Source: a virus
Length of the DNA: 64,000 nucleotides
Reading direction: 5' to 3' (one strand)
Virus record (IMG/VR): IMGVR_UViG_3300027659_000015
Location: 41,722 to 105,721 of that record
Position numbers and translations under genes: made by a program. Below the pieces are notes generated by a model that saw only the letters and a program-made list of their open reading frames with translations, was not told the DNA's origin and did not search any database. Positions 44,288 through 52,257 of the stretch are shown one piece after another (position 1 is the stretch's first letter; the number at the start of each line of letters is the position of its first letter).

Positions 44288-44932
44288 ATGAAACTCATTA
44301 AAGAAATTACCGAATCGGTAAACTACTTAGTAGAAGAAAAAAATGGCAAGAAAGAACTCTATATTGAAGGTCCTTTTCTTGTTGCTGAGTCGGTTAACAA
44401 AAACAAACGCATGTACAAAGAAGAAACTATGCGTAATGAAGTTAATCGTTATACAGAAGAATACATTAATAAAAACCGTGCCTTTGGTGAATTGGGTCAT
44501 CCAGACACCCCATCCATTAATCTTGACCGTGTATCTCACTTAATTGTGGGTTTACATCAAGAGGGAAATGCTTGGATAGGCAAAGCTAAAATCCTTGAAA
44601 CCCCTATGGGTAACATTGCAAGAAGCCTTATTGAAAGTGGTGCACAATTAGGTGTGTCATCTAGAGGTATGGGTTCTCTTAAAATGGAAAACGGTATCAA
44701 CGTTGTTCAAGGTGATTTTTGTCTAGCCACAGCGGCAGATATAGTAGCAGACCCTTCTGCGCCTGGTGCTTTTGTACAAGGTATCATGGAAGGTAAAGAG
44801 TGGATGATGGTAAACGGATCATGGACTGAAGTTCAATTGGAGGAAGCAAAACAAGAAATTCGTCAAGCTTCTAAAAAACAGATTGAACAAGTCAGTTTAA
44901 AAATATTCGAAAATTTCATCAAAAAACTTTAA
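44288..44932 (+). CDS. gp21: Prohead maturation protease gp21
   Basis: A 214-residue protease (T4: 212). It cleaves scaffold and capsid proteins after an L/I-x-E motif during head maturation. Conserved blocks are ESVNKNKRMYKEE, FGELGHPDTPSINLDRVSHL, WIGKAKILETPMGNIARSLI, and GAQLGVSSRGMGSL. The His of GHP (71) or of VSH (84) and Ser124 or Ser125 of GVSSRG are the expected catalytic residues. Gene order protease, scaffold, capsid is as in T4. Confidence 0.93.
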   Translation: MKLIKEITESVNYLVEEKNGKKELYIEGPFLVAESVNKNKRMYKEETMRNEVNRYTEEYINKNRAFGELGHPDTPSINLDRVSHLIVGLHQEGNAWIGKAKILETPMGNIARSLIESGAQLGVSSRGMGSLKMENGINVVQGDFCLATAADIVADPSAPGAFVQGIMEGKEWMMVNGSWTEVQLEEAKQEIRQASKKQIEQVSLKIFENFIKKL

Positions 44933-44933
44933 T

Positions 44934-44941
44934 TATAAATA
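44934..44941 (+). promoter_or_regulatory. Late promoter, perfect TATAAATA
   Basis: An exact late consensus, 1 nt after the gp21 stop and 27 nt before the scaffold ATG. AAGGAG precedes that ATG. Confidence 0.75.
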
Positions 44942-44968
44942 TCCATTATATACAAGGAGATTCTCAAA

Positions 44969-46240
44969 ATGGGAAATTTTAATCTAGCAGACGCCGCTAA
45001 AGCAATCTTAGTCGAAGGTGCAAAAGAATCTTTCGATTCTAACATTTCGTCTAAGCAAGGCGGTAAAGACAAACCATCTAAATTACCTACATCAGTTGCT
45101 TACGGTAACAAAGATGTTGGTAAAGTCGGTGATGCACCAGAAGAAATGGATGATACTAATCCAGATTACACAAAAGGCACACCATCAGCAACACCTCCAG
45201 GTGCTACACCACCAGTTGGTTCACAACCTATGGCTAAACTAAAAGGTCAACCAGGAGAAGATTCAGCTGCCGGTACAACACCAGTACAAGAACCAGCCAC
45301 AGATTATTCATCTATTCGTGACCGTGTGAAGGCTAAATTGGCCAAGCAAACTATGCAGCCTAATCCAGGTGCTACATTCCAATCTTACGGTGAAGAAACC
45401 GAAGAAGAAGGTGAAGTAGTTGCTGAAGAAAAAGAAGAAGGTCATGAGGACGCTAAGCAAGACAAAGCCATGATTAAGAAGATGATGAAGAAAGAAAAGA
45501 TGAAAGAGCAAATGGAACAAGACGTTGATGCTCTATTGTCTGGTGAAAACCTTTCTGAAGAATTCAAAGACAAGGCTACCACAATTTTCGAAGCTGCCGT
45601 TATTGCTCGTACACAAGCTGTAATGGAAGATATTGAACAGGCACTATTCGAAGAATTCGAAGTTGCCGTTGAAGAAATCAAAGAAGACTTGGCTACCAAG
45701 TTAGATGATTATATCAATTACATGGCCGAAGAATGGTTGAAAGAAAACCAATTGGCAGTTGAAAAAGGTCTACGTGCTGAAATCGTGGAATCTTTCATCA
45801 ATGGTATGAAAGACCTATTCGAATCACATTACATCGACATTCCAGAAGAAAAAGTGGATGTTGTTGAAGGTCTAACAAGCAAAGTCGAAGAACTTGAATC
45901 TTCATTGAACGAACAGATTCAATCTGCCGTTGACTTGAAGAAAGAACTTAACGAACACAAAAAAACAGAGGCTATACATGCAGTATGTGAAGGCCTAACG
46001 CAGACTCAAGTAGAGAAAATGAAATCACTCGCAGAGGGTGTTGAGTTTACTACTGACGAAGAATTCGCAGATAAACTGGTAACGTTGAGGGAATCTTATT
46101 TCAATCAACCAATCAATACATCTGGTAGTTCTGCATTGAACGAAGAAGTCGATATCGAAGAAGACAAAAAGCCTACAGGCCGTGTCGATGCAGAAATCGC
46201 ACAGTATGCACAAACAATCTCTAAAACATTGGTTAAATAA
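44969..46240 (+). CDS. gp22: Prohead scaffold core protein gp22
   Basis: A 423-residue scaffold, much longer than T4 gp22 (269). Residues 1-130 are Pro/Gly/Thr-rich and low-complexity. From about 140 on it is highly acidic and helical (EEGEVVAEEKEEGHEDAKQD, then MKKEKMKEQMEQDVDALLSG), and residues 200-350 form a long coiled coil (EQIQSAVDLKKELNEHKKTE). Several L-x-E sequences suit gp21 cleavage. It ends IAQYAQTISKTLVK. The extended N-terminus compared with T4 is typical of aquatic T4-like phages. Confidence 0.88.
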   Translation: MGNFNLADAAKAILVEGAKESFDSNISSKQGGKDKPSKLPTSVAYGNKDVGKVGDAPEEMDDTNPDYTKGTPSATPPGATPPVGSQPMAKLKGQPGEDSAAGTTPVQEPATDYSSIRDRVKAKLAKQTMQPNPGATFQSYGEETEEEGEVVAEEKEEGHEDAKQDKAMIKKMMKKEKMKEQMEQDVDALLSGENLSEEFKDKATTIFEAAVIARTQAVMEDIEQALFEEFEVAVEEIKEDLATKLDDYINYMAEEWLKENQLAVEKGLRAEIVESFINGMKDLFESHYIDIPEEKVDVVEGLTSKVEELESSLNEQIQSAVDLKKELNEHKKTEAIHAVCEGLTQTQVEKMKSLAEGVEFTTDEEFADKLVTLRESYFNQPINTSGSSALNEEVDIEEDKKPTGRVDAEIAQYAQTISKTLVK

Positions 46241-46243
46241 ATA
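46236..46243 (+). promoter_or_regulatory. Late promoter box AATAAATA
   Basis: It contains the gp22 stop codon (46238-46240) and lies 38 nt before the major capsid ATG. Confidence 0.5.
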
Positions 46244-46281
46244 AAATTTACCAACACATAAAACTATAAGGATAACATAAA

Positions 46282-47622
46282 ATGTTTCTAACAGAAGAAT
46301 TACAACAAAAGTGGTCACCAGTTCTGAATCATCCAGAACTCGAAGCCATTAAAGACCCATACAAGAAAGCAGTTACTGCTCTTGTTTTGGAAAACCAACA
46401 ACAAGCTATGGCTCAAGACCGTCAGTCTTTGAACGAAACTACATCTGCTACACCAACTAACGTTGCCGGTGGTGTTTCGAACTATGACCCAATCTTGATT
46501 TCATTGGTTCGCCGTGCTTTGCCTAATCTAATTGCTTATGACGTTGCTGGCGTTCAGCCAATGACTGGTCCTACCGGTTTGATTTTTGCAATGCGTGCTC
46601 GTTACAACGCACAATCTGGTGGCCCATCTAACAGTAATGAAGCATTCTTCAATGAAGCAAATACCGAATTCTCTGGTACTTCTTCTGTTGCTAATCCATA
46701 CGGCTTCCGTGGTAACAATGCAACTGACGTTGTTACAAACGCTGGTGCTGACTTGACTGCTAACAGTTACACAACTGGTATTCCTTTGCCAACAGCTACT
46801 GCTGAAGGTTTGGGTGCAGATTCTGGTGTTGCTTTCCAACAAATGGCATTCTCTATTGAGAAAGTTACTGTTACTGCTCAGTCACGTGCTTTGAAGGCCG
46901 AGTACTCACTTGAACTTGCTCAAGACTTGAAGGCAATCCATGGTTTGGATGCTGAAACAGAATTGTCAAACATTCTGTCTACAGAAATTTTGGCTGAAAT
47001 CAACCGTGAAGTTATCCGTACCATTTATACTTGTGCCGTAGCCGGTGCTCAGTATGGTACTACTACTGCTGGTGCTTTCGACTTGGACACCGACTCTAAC
47101 GGTCGTTGGTCTGTTGAGCGTTTTAAAGGTTTGATTTTCCAAATTGAACGTGATGCTAACGTAATTGCTAAGCAAACTCGTCGTGGTAAAGGTAACGTGA
47201 TGATTGTATCATCTGACGTTGCTTCTGCTATGGCAATGGCTGGTGTGTTGTCTTACACTCCAAACCTGTCTGCTGACCTACAAGTTGATGACACAGGCAA
47301 TACATTTGCTGGTTTGTTACATGGTCGTATCAAGGTTTATATCGATCCTTATTTTGGTGGTTATACATCAAACCAAGAATTGGTTACAATCGGTTATAAA
47401 GGTTCATCTCCTTATGACGCTGGTATCTTCTATTGCCCATACGTACCGTTGCAAATGGTTCGTGCAATTGACCAGGCTACATTCCAACCAAAAATTGGTT
47501 TCAAGACTCGTTACGGCATGGTTGCAAACCCATTCGCTACAGGATTGACAAGTGGTAACGGCGCATTGAACGCACGTTCAAACGTTTACTATCGTATCTT
47601 TGCCGTCAAAAACTTGATGTAA
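46282..47622 (+). CDS. gp23: Major capsid protein gp23
   Basis: A 446-residue HK97-fold capsid protein (T4: 521). Diagnostic blocks are ISLVRRALPNLIAYDVAGVQ, PMTGPTGLIFAMRARYNAQS, KAEYSLELAQDLKAIHGLDA, ETELSNILSTEILAEINREV and a C-terminal FKTRYGMVANPFATGL. The N-terminal propeptide contains L50-N51-E52, which fits the L/I-x-E site of the gp21 protease, so cleavage after Glu52 is likely. The codons are more GC-ending than in the fibre genes, consistent with high expression. A strong terminator follows. No gp24 vertex paralogue follows, unlike T4. Confidence 0.96.
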   Translation: MFLTEELQQKWSPVLNHPELEAIKDPYKKAVTALVLENQQQAMAQDRQSLNETTSATPTNVAGGVSNYDPILISLVRRALPNLIAYDVAGVQPMTGPTGLIFAMRARYNAQSGGPSNSNEAFFNEANTEFSGTSSVANPYGFRGNNATDVVTNAGADLTANSYTTGIPLPTATAEGLGADSGVAFQQMAFSIEKVTVTAQSRALKAEYSLELAQDLKAIHGLDAETELSNILSTEILAEINREVIRTIYTCAVAGAQYGTTTAGAFDLDTDSNGRWSVERFKGLIFQIERDANVIAKQTRRGKGNVMIVSSDVASAMAMAGVLSYTPNLSADLQVDDTGNTFAGLLHGRIKVYIDPYFGGYTSNQELVTIGYKGSSPYDAGIFYCPYVPLQMVRAIDQATFQPKIGFKTRYGMVANPFATGLTSGNGALNARSNVYYRIFAVKNLM

Positions 47623-47652
47623 AAAGAAGTCACCGTAGAGTGATATTTAAAA

Positions 47653-47679
47653 GACCACTTTCGAGTGGTCTTTTTTTTT
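47653..47679 (+). terminator. Strong intrinsic terminator after gp23
   Basis: The stem GACCACT/AGTGGTC encloses a stable TTCG tetraloop and is followed by nine T. It ends the capsid transcript. Confidence 0.92.
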
Positions 47680-47709
47680 GGCTCCTAAATAATAGATAAG
47701 GAGAAATGA

Positions 47710-48222
47710 ATGACTGTATTAAACAGAAGTCCACAAAATACCAATCCATTACAAGCTACAAAATTTTTACTAACGTTTGCACGTATTAAGGCTGTACAGT
47801 ATTTTTGTCAAGAAGTTAATCTTCCTGGTGTATCATTAGGTGAAGTTAATCGAGCTACTCCATTTTTAGATATGTATTCTCCAGGTACTAAACTAACATA
47901 TGAACCACTTGATGTAACATTTACTATTGATGAAGAATTACAATCATGGAAAAATATGTACGATTGGTTTTTAACTATTGCTAGTCCAGATGGTTTTGAA
48001 GGCCGTACTTATGTAAGAGAACTACAAAGAAGTGAACATTTATCTGATGCCACTTTGACAGTATTATCTGCATTGAATAATCCAATATTAAGAATTGAAT
48101 TTACCAATGTATTTCCATTATCATTGAGTGATATTCAATTCGATACCAAATCATCTGCAGATAATATTATTACAGCCAAGGCAACATTCAGATATCAATC
48201 ATATAAACACTTGACAGTATAA
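47710..48222 (+). CDS. Second tail-tube-fold protein
   Basis: A 170-residue protein with a GAGAA ribosome site. It shares the tube-protein pattern: NPLQATKFLLTFARIKAVQY, CQEVNLPGVSLGEVNRATPF, LTYEPLDVTFTIDEELQSWK and NMYDWFLTIASP. The 'f....v.LPg...g......p' motif matches gp19 and the related tube-initiator and terminator proteins. It differs from gp19 (181 residues) at almost every other position. It may be a tube initiator, tube terminator or baseplate-hub adaptor. Its position after gp23, far from the tail genes, is unlike T4. Confidence 0.7.
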   Translation: MTVLNRSPQNTNPLQATKFLLTFARIKAVQYFCQEVNLPGVSLGEVNRATPFLDMYSPGTKLTYEPLDVTFTIDEELQSWKNMYDWFLTIASPDGFEGRTYVRELQRSEHLSDATLTVLSALNNPILRIEFTNVFPLSLSDIQFDTKSSADNIITAKATFRYQSYKHLTV

Positions 48223-48239
48223 TACTTTTGTGATATAAT
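48211..48239 (+). promoter_or_regulatory. Sigma70-type promoter before uvsY
   Basis: TTGACA (48211-48216) and TATAAT (48234-48239) are both perfect and are separated by 17 bp. The -35 lies inside the end of the tube-like gene. It marks the change from late structural to early/middle genes. Confidence 0.85.
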
Positions 48240-48282
48240 GTTTTTATTATGTAAGCTATTGACCTAATTGATTATTTTAAAT

Positions 48283-48717
48283 ATGGAAACACTTGAACAG
48301 ATATTAAAGATGTGGGAATCCGATGTAATTATCGACCAAACGGAACCCTCCAAAGAATTATTAAAGATACCAAGGTATCATAGTAAGTATTTGTCCGTCT
48401 TAACTAAACATAGAATTGCCTCAAAGAAGGCTCATTTTGATTATTTACGTATGCGTAAAGTCAAATGGGAATACTTTACTGGTAAAATGTCGCAAGATGA
48501 ATTGGAACAATATGGTTGGGAGCCATTTCAGTTTGCTCTCAAGTCTGACATAACAACATACCTAGAAGCAGATTCAGACCTTATCAAGTTGCTTGAGAAG
48601 AAGGTCTATCACGAAGAGGTCGTATCGGTATTAGAATCTATTATGAACGAATTGAAACAAAGAACATGGCAACTACGTGACTTTATATCATGGGAGAAAT
48701 TCATTGGTGGCCAGTGA
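48283..48717 (+). CDS. uvsY: Recombination mediator UvsY
   Basis: A 144-residue homologue of T4 UvsY (137), which loads the UvsX recombinase onto gp32-coated single-stranded DNA. The start is ATG 48283; an in-frame TTG lies 5 codons earlier. Similar features are METLEQILKMWESDVIIDQT, YHSKYLSVLTKHRI, LRMRKVKWEYFTGKMSQDEL, and a C-terminal LKQRTWQLRDFISWEKFIGG that parallels the T4 end (IKSRGFAIKHIQDMRAFEAG). In T4 uvsY also directly precedes uvsW. UvsX itself is not in this window. Confidence 0.85.
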   Translation: METLEQILKMWESDVIIDQTEPSKELLKIPRYHSKYLSVLTKHRIASKKAHFDYLRMRKVKWEYFTGKMSQDELEQYGWEPFQFALKSDITTYLEADSDLIKLLEKKVYHEEVVSVLESIMNELKQRTWQLRDFISWEKFIGGQ

Positions 48718-50197
48718 TTTAATTATTACTAAGAAAGATGAAGTCTTTGCCAAGGTGGCCTGTGAACGCCACATTGCAATGGAACTGTCTGAGTTCTTCA
48801 CCTTCTTTGTACCAGGCTATCAGTTCGTTCCAGCCTATCGGAATCGAATATGGGACGGTAAAATAAGATTGTTTGCTTTACAATCTGGTCAAATCTATCT
48901 TGGTCTTGTGCCTTATCTCAAAGAATTCTGTACCGAGCGTGAATATACATACGAAATAGAAGAGTTAACAGATGAATACTCTGTATATCTGGCAGAAAAG
49001 TTTATCAAAACGTTAAATCTTCATTCGAACGGACAACCAATTGAGGTCAGAGAACACCAATTAAATGCTTATGTTCACGCAATGCGCAATCGTAGAGCAT
49101 TGTTATTGTCACCTACGGCATCAGGCAAATCATTAATCATTTATCTTATTTGCCGGCAGTTATTAGATTATCAAAAACTTAAAGGTCTTATTATTGTTCC
49201 GACTACATCTTTGGTAGAACAATTATACGCAGACTTTGGTGATTATGCAAGTGAAAGTGGTTTCAAAAACTTTATGCATGTGCATAGAATTTACCAAGGT
49301 AAAGAAAAGACCACAGATAAAGCCATTACAATATCTACATGGCAATCATTGTATCAGATGGACAAATCTTATTTTGAACAGTTTGATTACATTATAGGTG
49401 ACGAAGCACATCTATTCAAGGCACAGTCTTTGACAACCATTATGACTTCTGCCAACAAAACAAAATACCGTATTGGTCTAACTGGTACTTTGGATGGAAC
49501 CAAAACACACAAATTGGTATTGGAAGGTTTATTTGGTCCTGTAGAAAAAGTTATTACAACTAAAGAATTAATTGATAAGAAACAACTATCAGATTTTGTT
49601 ATTAAATGTTTGGTACTTAAACACTCGGATGAGATATGTGCTGAGATGAAAGGTGCAACTTATGTGGATGAGATTCAGTATCTAATTGCCAATGAGGCAA
49701 GAAATAAATTCATTCGTAATCTAACCATATCATTAAAGACCAATACTTTGGTATTGTATCAAATGGTAGAGAAACACGGTAAGATTCTTTTTGATATGAT
49801 TAAAGAACGAGCTGGTGAAAGAAAGGTATTCTTTGTACATGGGGGTACAGAAACCGAAACAAGAGAAGAGATTCGTGGAATTATGGAGAAAGAAAATGAT
49901 GCAATTGTTGTTGCTTCTTTTGGCACCTTTAGTACTGGGATTAATATACGTAATTTGCACAATATTATATTTGCGTCGCCGTCAAAGTCCAGAGTTAGGA
50001 ACTTGCAATCAATTGGTCGAGGTCTCAGGCAGTCTGAGGGTAAAACCATTGCAACACTCTACGACATTGCAGATGACCTCAGACACAAAAAACATATGAA
50101 CTTTACACTACAACATTTCGTGGAAAGAGTGAAGATATATAATGAAGAGAAGTTCTCATTTAAAATTTACAACATAGGACTCAAAGATGGAAAATAA
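48707..50197 (+). CDS. uvsW: Recombination helicase UvsW
   Basis: About 496 residues from the GTG at 48707, which overlaps the uvsY end by 11 nt; a GTG at 48677 would add ten residues. I chose 48707 because the family N-terminus aligns from LIITKKDEVFAK and a GGGAGA element lies upstream. UvsW is an SF2 helicase that unwinds branched and R-loop structures and switches replication from origin to recombination mode. The Walker A SPTASGKSL is near residue 136, DEAH (GDEAHLFK) near 232, and motif VI SIGRGLRQ (QSIGRGLRQSEGKTIA) near 440. The N-terminal DNA-binding domain has PGYQFVPAYRNRIWDGKIRL. Confidence 0.93.
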   Translation: MASDLIITKKDEVFAKVACERHIAMELSEFFTFFVPGYQFVPAYRNRIWDGKIRLFALQSGQIYLGLVPYLKEFCTEREYTYEIEELTDEYSVYLAEKFIKTLNLHSNGQPIEVREHQLNAYVHAMRNRRALLLSPTASGKSLIIYLICRQLLDYQKLKGLIIVPTTSLVEQLYADFGDYASESGFKNFMHVHRIYQGKEKTTDKAITISTWQSLYQMDKSYFEQFDYIIGDEAHLFKAQSLTTIMTSANKTKYRIGLTGTLDGTKTHKLVLEGLFGPVEKVITTKELIDKKQLSDFVIKCLVLKHSDEICAEMKGATYVDEIQYLIANEARNKFIRNLTISLKTNTLVLYQMVEKHGKILFDMIKERAGERKVFFVHGGTETETREEIRGIMEKENDAIVVASFGTFSTGINIRNLHNIIFASPSKSRVRNLQSIGRGLRQSEGKTIATLYDIADDLRHKKHMNFTLQHFVERVKIYNEEKFSFKIYNIGLKDGK

Positions 50198-50552
50198 TAT
50201 AAAAATTGTTCGTTTTAAAGATGGATTGGATGTTGTTTGTCATTTTAATTATACATCAGAAGATGAAACCATGATGGAACTTGAAACACCAATGATGTTT
50301 GAGGTAAGAAATACCAATTTGATAATGCAGAATTGGTTGCCTTTATCTTTAATGAAAGTGAATACTGTTAAGATTAAAACAGAAGAGGTTCTTTGTTTGA
50401 TTGAACCTTCCGATGAATTCGCTGAGTATTACCATGAAACGGTAACTAAGATGAATAGGTTTGAGGGTAACAAACAAACAGGAGAAGAAACTCATCAGCT
50501 ATTGGAAGCATTAGCTGAATTGAAGAGTATGGATGAATCGGACATCCATTAA
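50187..50552 (+). CDS. Small Sm-like protein between uvsW and gp55
   Basis: A 121-residue protein overlapping the uvsW end by 11 nt. The first 75 residues read like an Sm/LSm beta barrel: IKIVRFKDGLDVVCHFNY (an Sm1-like 'v.fkdG.dvv..f'), then MMELETPMMFEVRNTNLIMQ, NWLPLSLMKVNTVKIKTEEV and LCLIEPSDEFAEYYHET. A helical tail follows. I recall small proteins of this pattern near uvsW and 55 in T4-like cyanophages. If the fold is right, an RNA-binding or Hfq-like role is possible, but this is inference. An antisense promoter points into its 3' end. Confidence 0.55.
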   Translation: MENNIKIVRFKDGLDVVCHFNYTSEDETMMELETPMMFEVRNTNLIMQNWLPLSLMKVNTVKIKTEEVLCLIEPSDEFAEYYHETVTKMNRFEGNKQTGEETHQLLEALAELKSMDESDIH

Positions 50553-50577
50553 TATATATCATAGGGGAACACCGAGG

Positions 50578-50606
50578 ACTATAACACATGTCAAGCCCCT
50601 TGTCAA
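50578..50606 (-). promoter_or_regulatory. Antisense sigma70-type promoter upstream of gp55
   Basis: On the minus strand TTGACA (plus 50601-50606 TGTCAA) and TATAGT (plus 50578-50583 ACTATA) are separated by 17 bp. Transcription would start near 50571 and run antisense to the Sm-like gene and uvsW. No minus-strand gene lies downstream. Confidence 0.55.
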
Positions 50607-50628
50607 CAACTTTTTATGGTACATTTGA

Positions 50629-51168
50629 ATGAGTAAACAAAAACATTATATTAATAACGGAGATTTTCTAACAGCTTTGGTCGAATACAAGACAAAGAAA
50701 AAAGAAGCAATTGAAAAAGGTTTACCTGAACCTCGTATACCGAATTACATAGGTGAATGCTTTATGAAGATTGCCGAAGGTCTGTCACATAAGCCAAACT
50801 TTATTAATTACACTTACCGAGATGAAATGATTTCGGACGGTATTGAGAACTGTTTGATGTACTTTGCCAACTTTGATGAAACCAAATCAAAGAATCCATT
50901 TGCCTATTTTACTCAAATCATTTACTATGCCTTTCTTAGACGAATACAGAAAGAAAAGAAACAACTGTATGTGAAGTACAAAGCTACGGAACAAATGGGT
51001 ATTCTGGATGAATTTGAAATGATGGAATTTGAAGATGGTACATCAAAACAATTTGAATTGTATGACAATATATCCGAATTCATTGAAACATATGAAGATG
51101 CCAAACAGGCAAAGAAAGACTCCAAATCGGCAAAGAAGCCTAAAGGGATTGAAAAATTTATAGAATAG
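50629..51168 (+). CDS. gp55: Late transcription sigma factor gp55
   Basis: A 179-residue homologue of T4 gp55 (185), the minimal sigma that directs host RNA polymerase to TATAAATA late promoters with the sliding clamp gp45. Shared blocks are YINNGDFLTALVEYKTKKKE, YIGECFMKIAEGLSHKPNFI, YTYRDEMISDGIENCLMYFA, and FDETKSKNPFAYFTQIIYYA with FLRRIQKEKKQ (T4: NFDETKYKNPHAYITQACF). The C-terminus is lysine-rich. The numerous late boxes in this window are its expected targets. Confidence 0.93.
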   Translation: MSKQKHYINNGDFLTALVEYKTKKKEAIEKGLPEPRIPNYIGECFMKIAEGLSHKPNFINYTYRDEMISDGIENCLMYFANFDETKSKNPFAYFTQIIYYAFLRRIQKEKKQLYVKYKATEQMGILDEFEMMEFEDGTSKQFELYDNISEFIETYEDAKQAKKDSKSAKKPKGIEKFIE

Positions 51169-51177
51169 TGTTATAAT
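51149..51177 (+). promoter_or_regulatory. Sigma70-type promoter at gp47 start
   Basis: TTGAAA (51149-51154) and TATAAT (51172-51177), 17 bp apart. The -10 ends only 6 nt before the gp47 ATG, so the mRNA probably begins at or within the start codon. Confidence 0.75.
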
Positions 51178-51183
51178 CTTGTT

Positions 51184-52257
51184 ATGAATATGAAAATTGC
51201 TGTAATTACTGACCAACATTTTGGAGCTAGAAACGACTCCGTTCACTTCTTGGATTTCTATGAGAAGTTCTACCGTGAAACATTTTTTCCTAAGATTAAG
51301 GAAGAACAGATTAAGTTCGTACTGATTTTAGGTGATACCTTTGACCGTAGAAAGTATGTGAATTTCTATTCTCTCAAGCGTACCAAAGAGATGTTCTTTG
51401 ATCCGTTACAAGAGATGGGATGTGAAGTCTTTATGTTGGCTGGTAATCACGACACATACTTTAAAAATACGAATGATGTAAACTCTGTTGACCTATTGTT
51501 AGCAGAGTATGGTAACATACATGTTATCACAGAGCCAGAAACTATCTACATTGGACCTAAACCGATTGCAATGGTACCATGGATATGTGCCGATAACTAT
51601 GAACAAACATTACAGTTTATCAAAGAGACTGATGCCACAATCTGTATGGGTCACTTTGAAATTGCTGGATTTGCTATGCATCGTGGTATGCCATCACAAG
51701 AAGGCTTAGACCGTTCCTTATTCAACAAGTTTGATTATACATTCTCTGGTCACTATCACCACAAATCAAATGCTGATGGCATCTATTATCTTGGTAATCC
51801 ATATGAATTAACATGGCAAGATTACAATGATACCAGAGGATTTCACCTGATGGACTTTTGGAAAGATGAAATACAATTCATACCAAATCCAAATCGTATG
51901 TTCCACAAAATCCTATATGACGATAAGGTAGATACCATTAAAGAGATTGATGGTAAAAACTTATCTGAATACAAGAATACCTATGTCAAAGTGGTTGTGG
52001 TCAATAAAACCAATCCGTACCTATTTGACAAGTTCATGAATAACCTGTATAATGTCAATCCAATCGACATTACTATAGCTGAAGATTTTACTGAATTATC
52101 ATTTGATGATGAAGAATTAGTAAATGAGGCAGAGGATACAATTACAATTCTAAACAAATATGTTGATGGTATCTCTGAAGATAACATTGATAACACCAAA
52201 TTAAAAAACATTCTCAAAGAACTTTACGTTGAAGCTTTGAATACTGAACAAGCATGA
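51184..52257 (+). CDS. gp47: Recombination nuclease subunit gp47 (SbcD/Mre11 type)
   Basis: A 357-residue metallophosphoesterase (T4: 339) that with gp46 resects double-strand ends for recombination-dependent replication. The motifs are complete: D10-x-H12 in ITDQHFG, GDTFD (50-54), GNHD (87-90), GHFE (156-159) and GHYHH (189-193). No Shine-Dalgarno is seen, and a second in-frame ATG lies at 51190 (MNMKIAV). Its end overlaps gp46 by 4 nt, as expected for a stoichiometric complex. Confidence 0.94.
   Translation: MNMKIAVITDQHFGARNDSVHFLDFYEKFYRETFFPKIKEEQIKFVLILGDTFDRRKYVNFYSLKRTKEMFFDPLQEMGCEVFMLAGNHDTYFKNTNDVNSVDLLLAEYGNIHVITEPETIYIGPKPIAMVPWICADNYEQTLQFIKETDATICMGHFEIAGFAMHRGMPSQEGLDRSLFNKFDYTFSGHYHHKSNADGIYYLGNPYELTWQDYNDTRGFHLMDFWKDEIQFIPNPNRMFHKILYDDKVDTIKEIDGKNLSEYKNTYVKVVVVNKTNPYLFDKFMNNLYNVNPIDITIAEDFTELSFDDEELVNEAEDTITILNKYVDGISEDNIDNTKLKNILKELYVEALNTEQA

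Noticed and set aside
47710-48222. gp24 vertex protein, expected after gp23 by T4 order
   Set aside because: The protein is only 170 residues and has tube-fold motifs, not the capsid fold.
50600-50620. Plus-strand sigma70 promoter for gp55 (TTGTCA and TATGGT)
   Set aside because: The spacing is 9 bp, far too short. The better match in this gap is on the minus strand.
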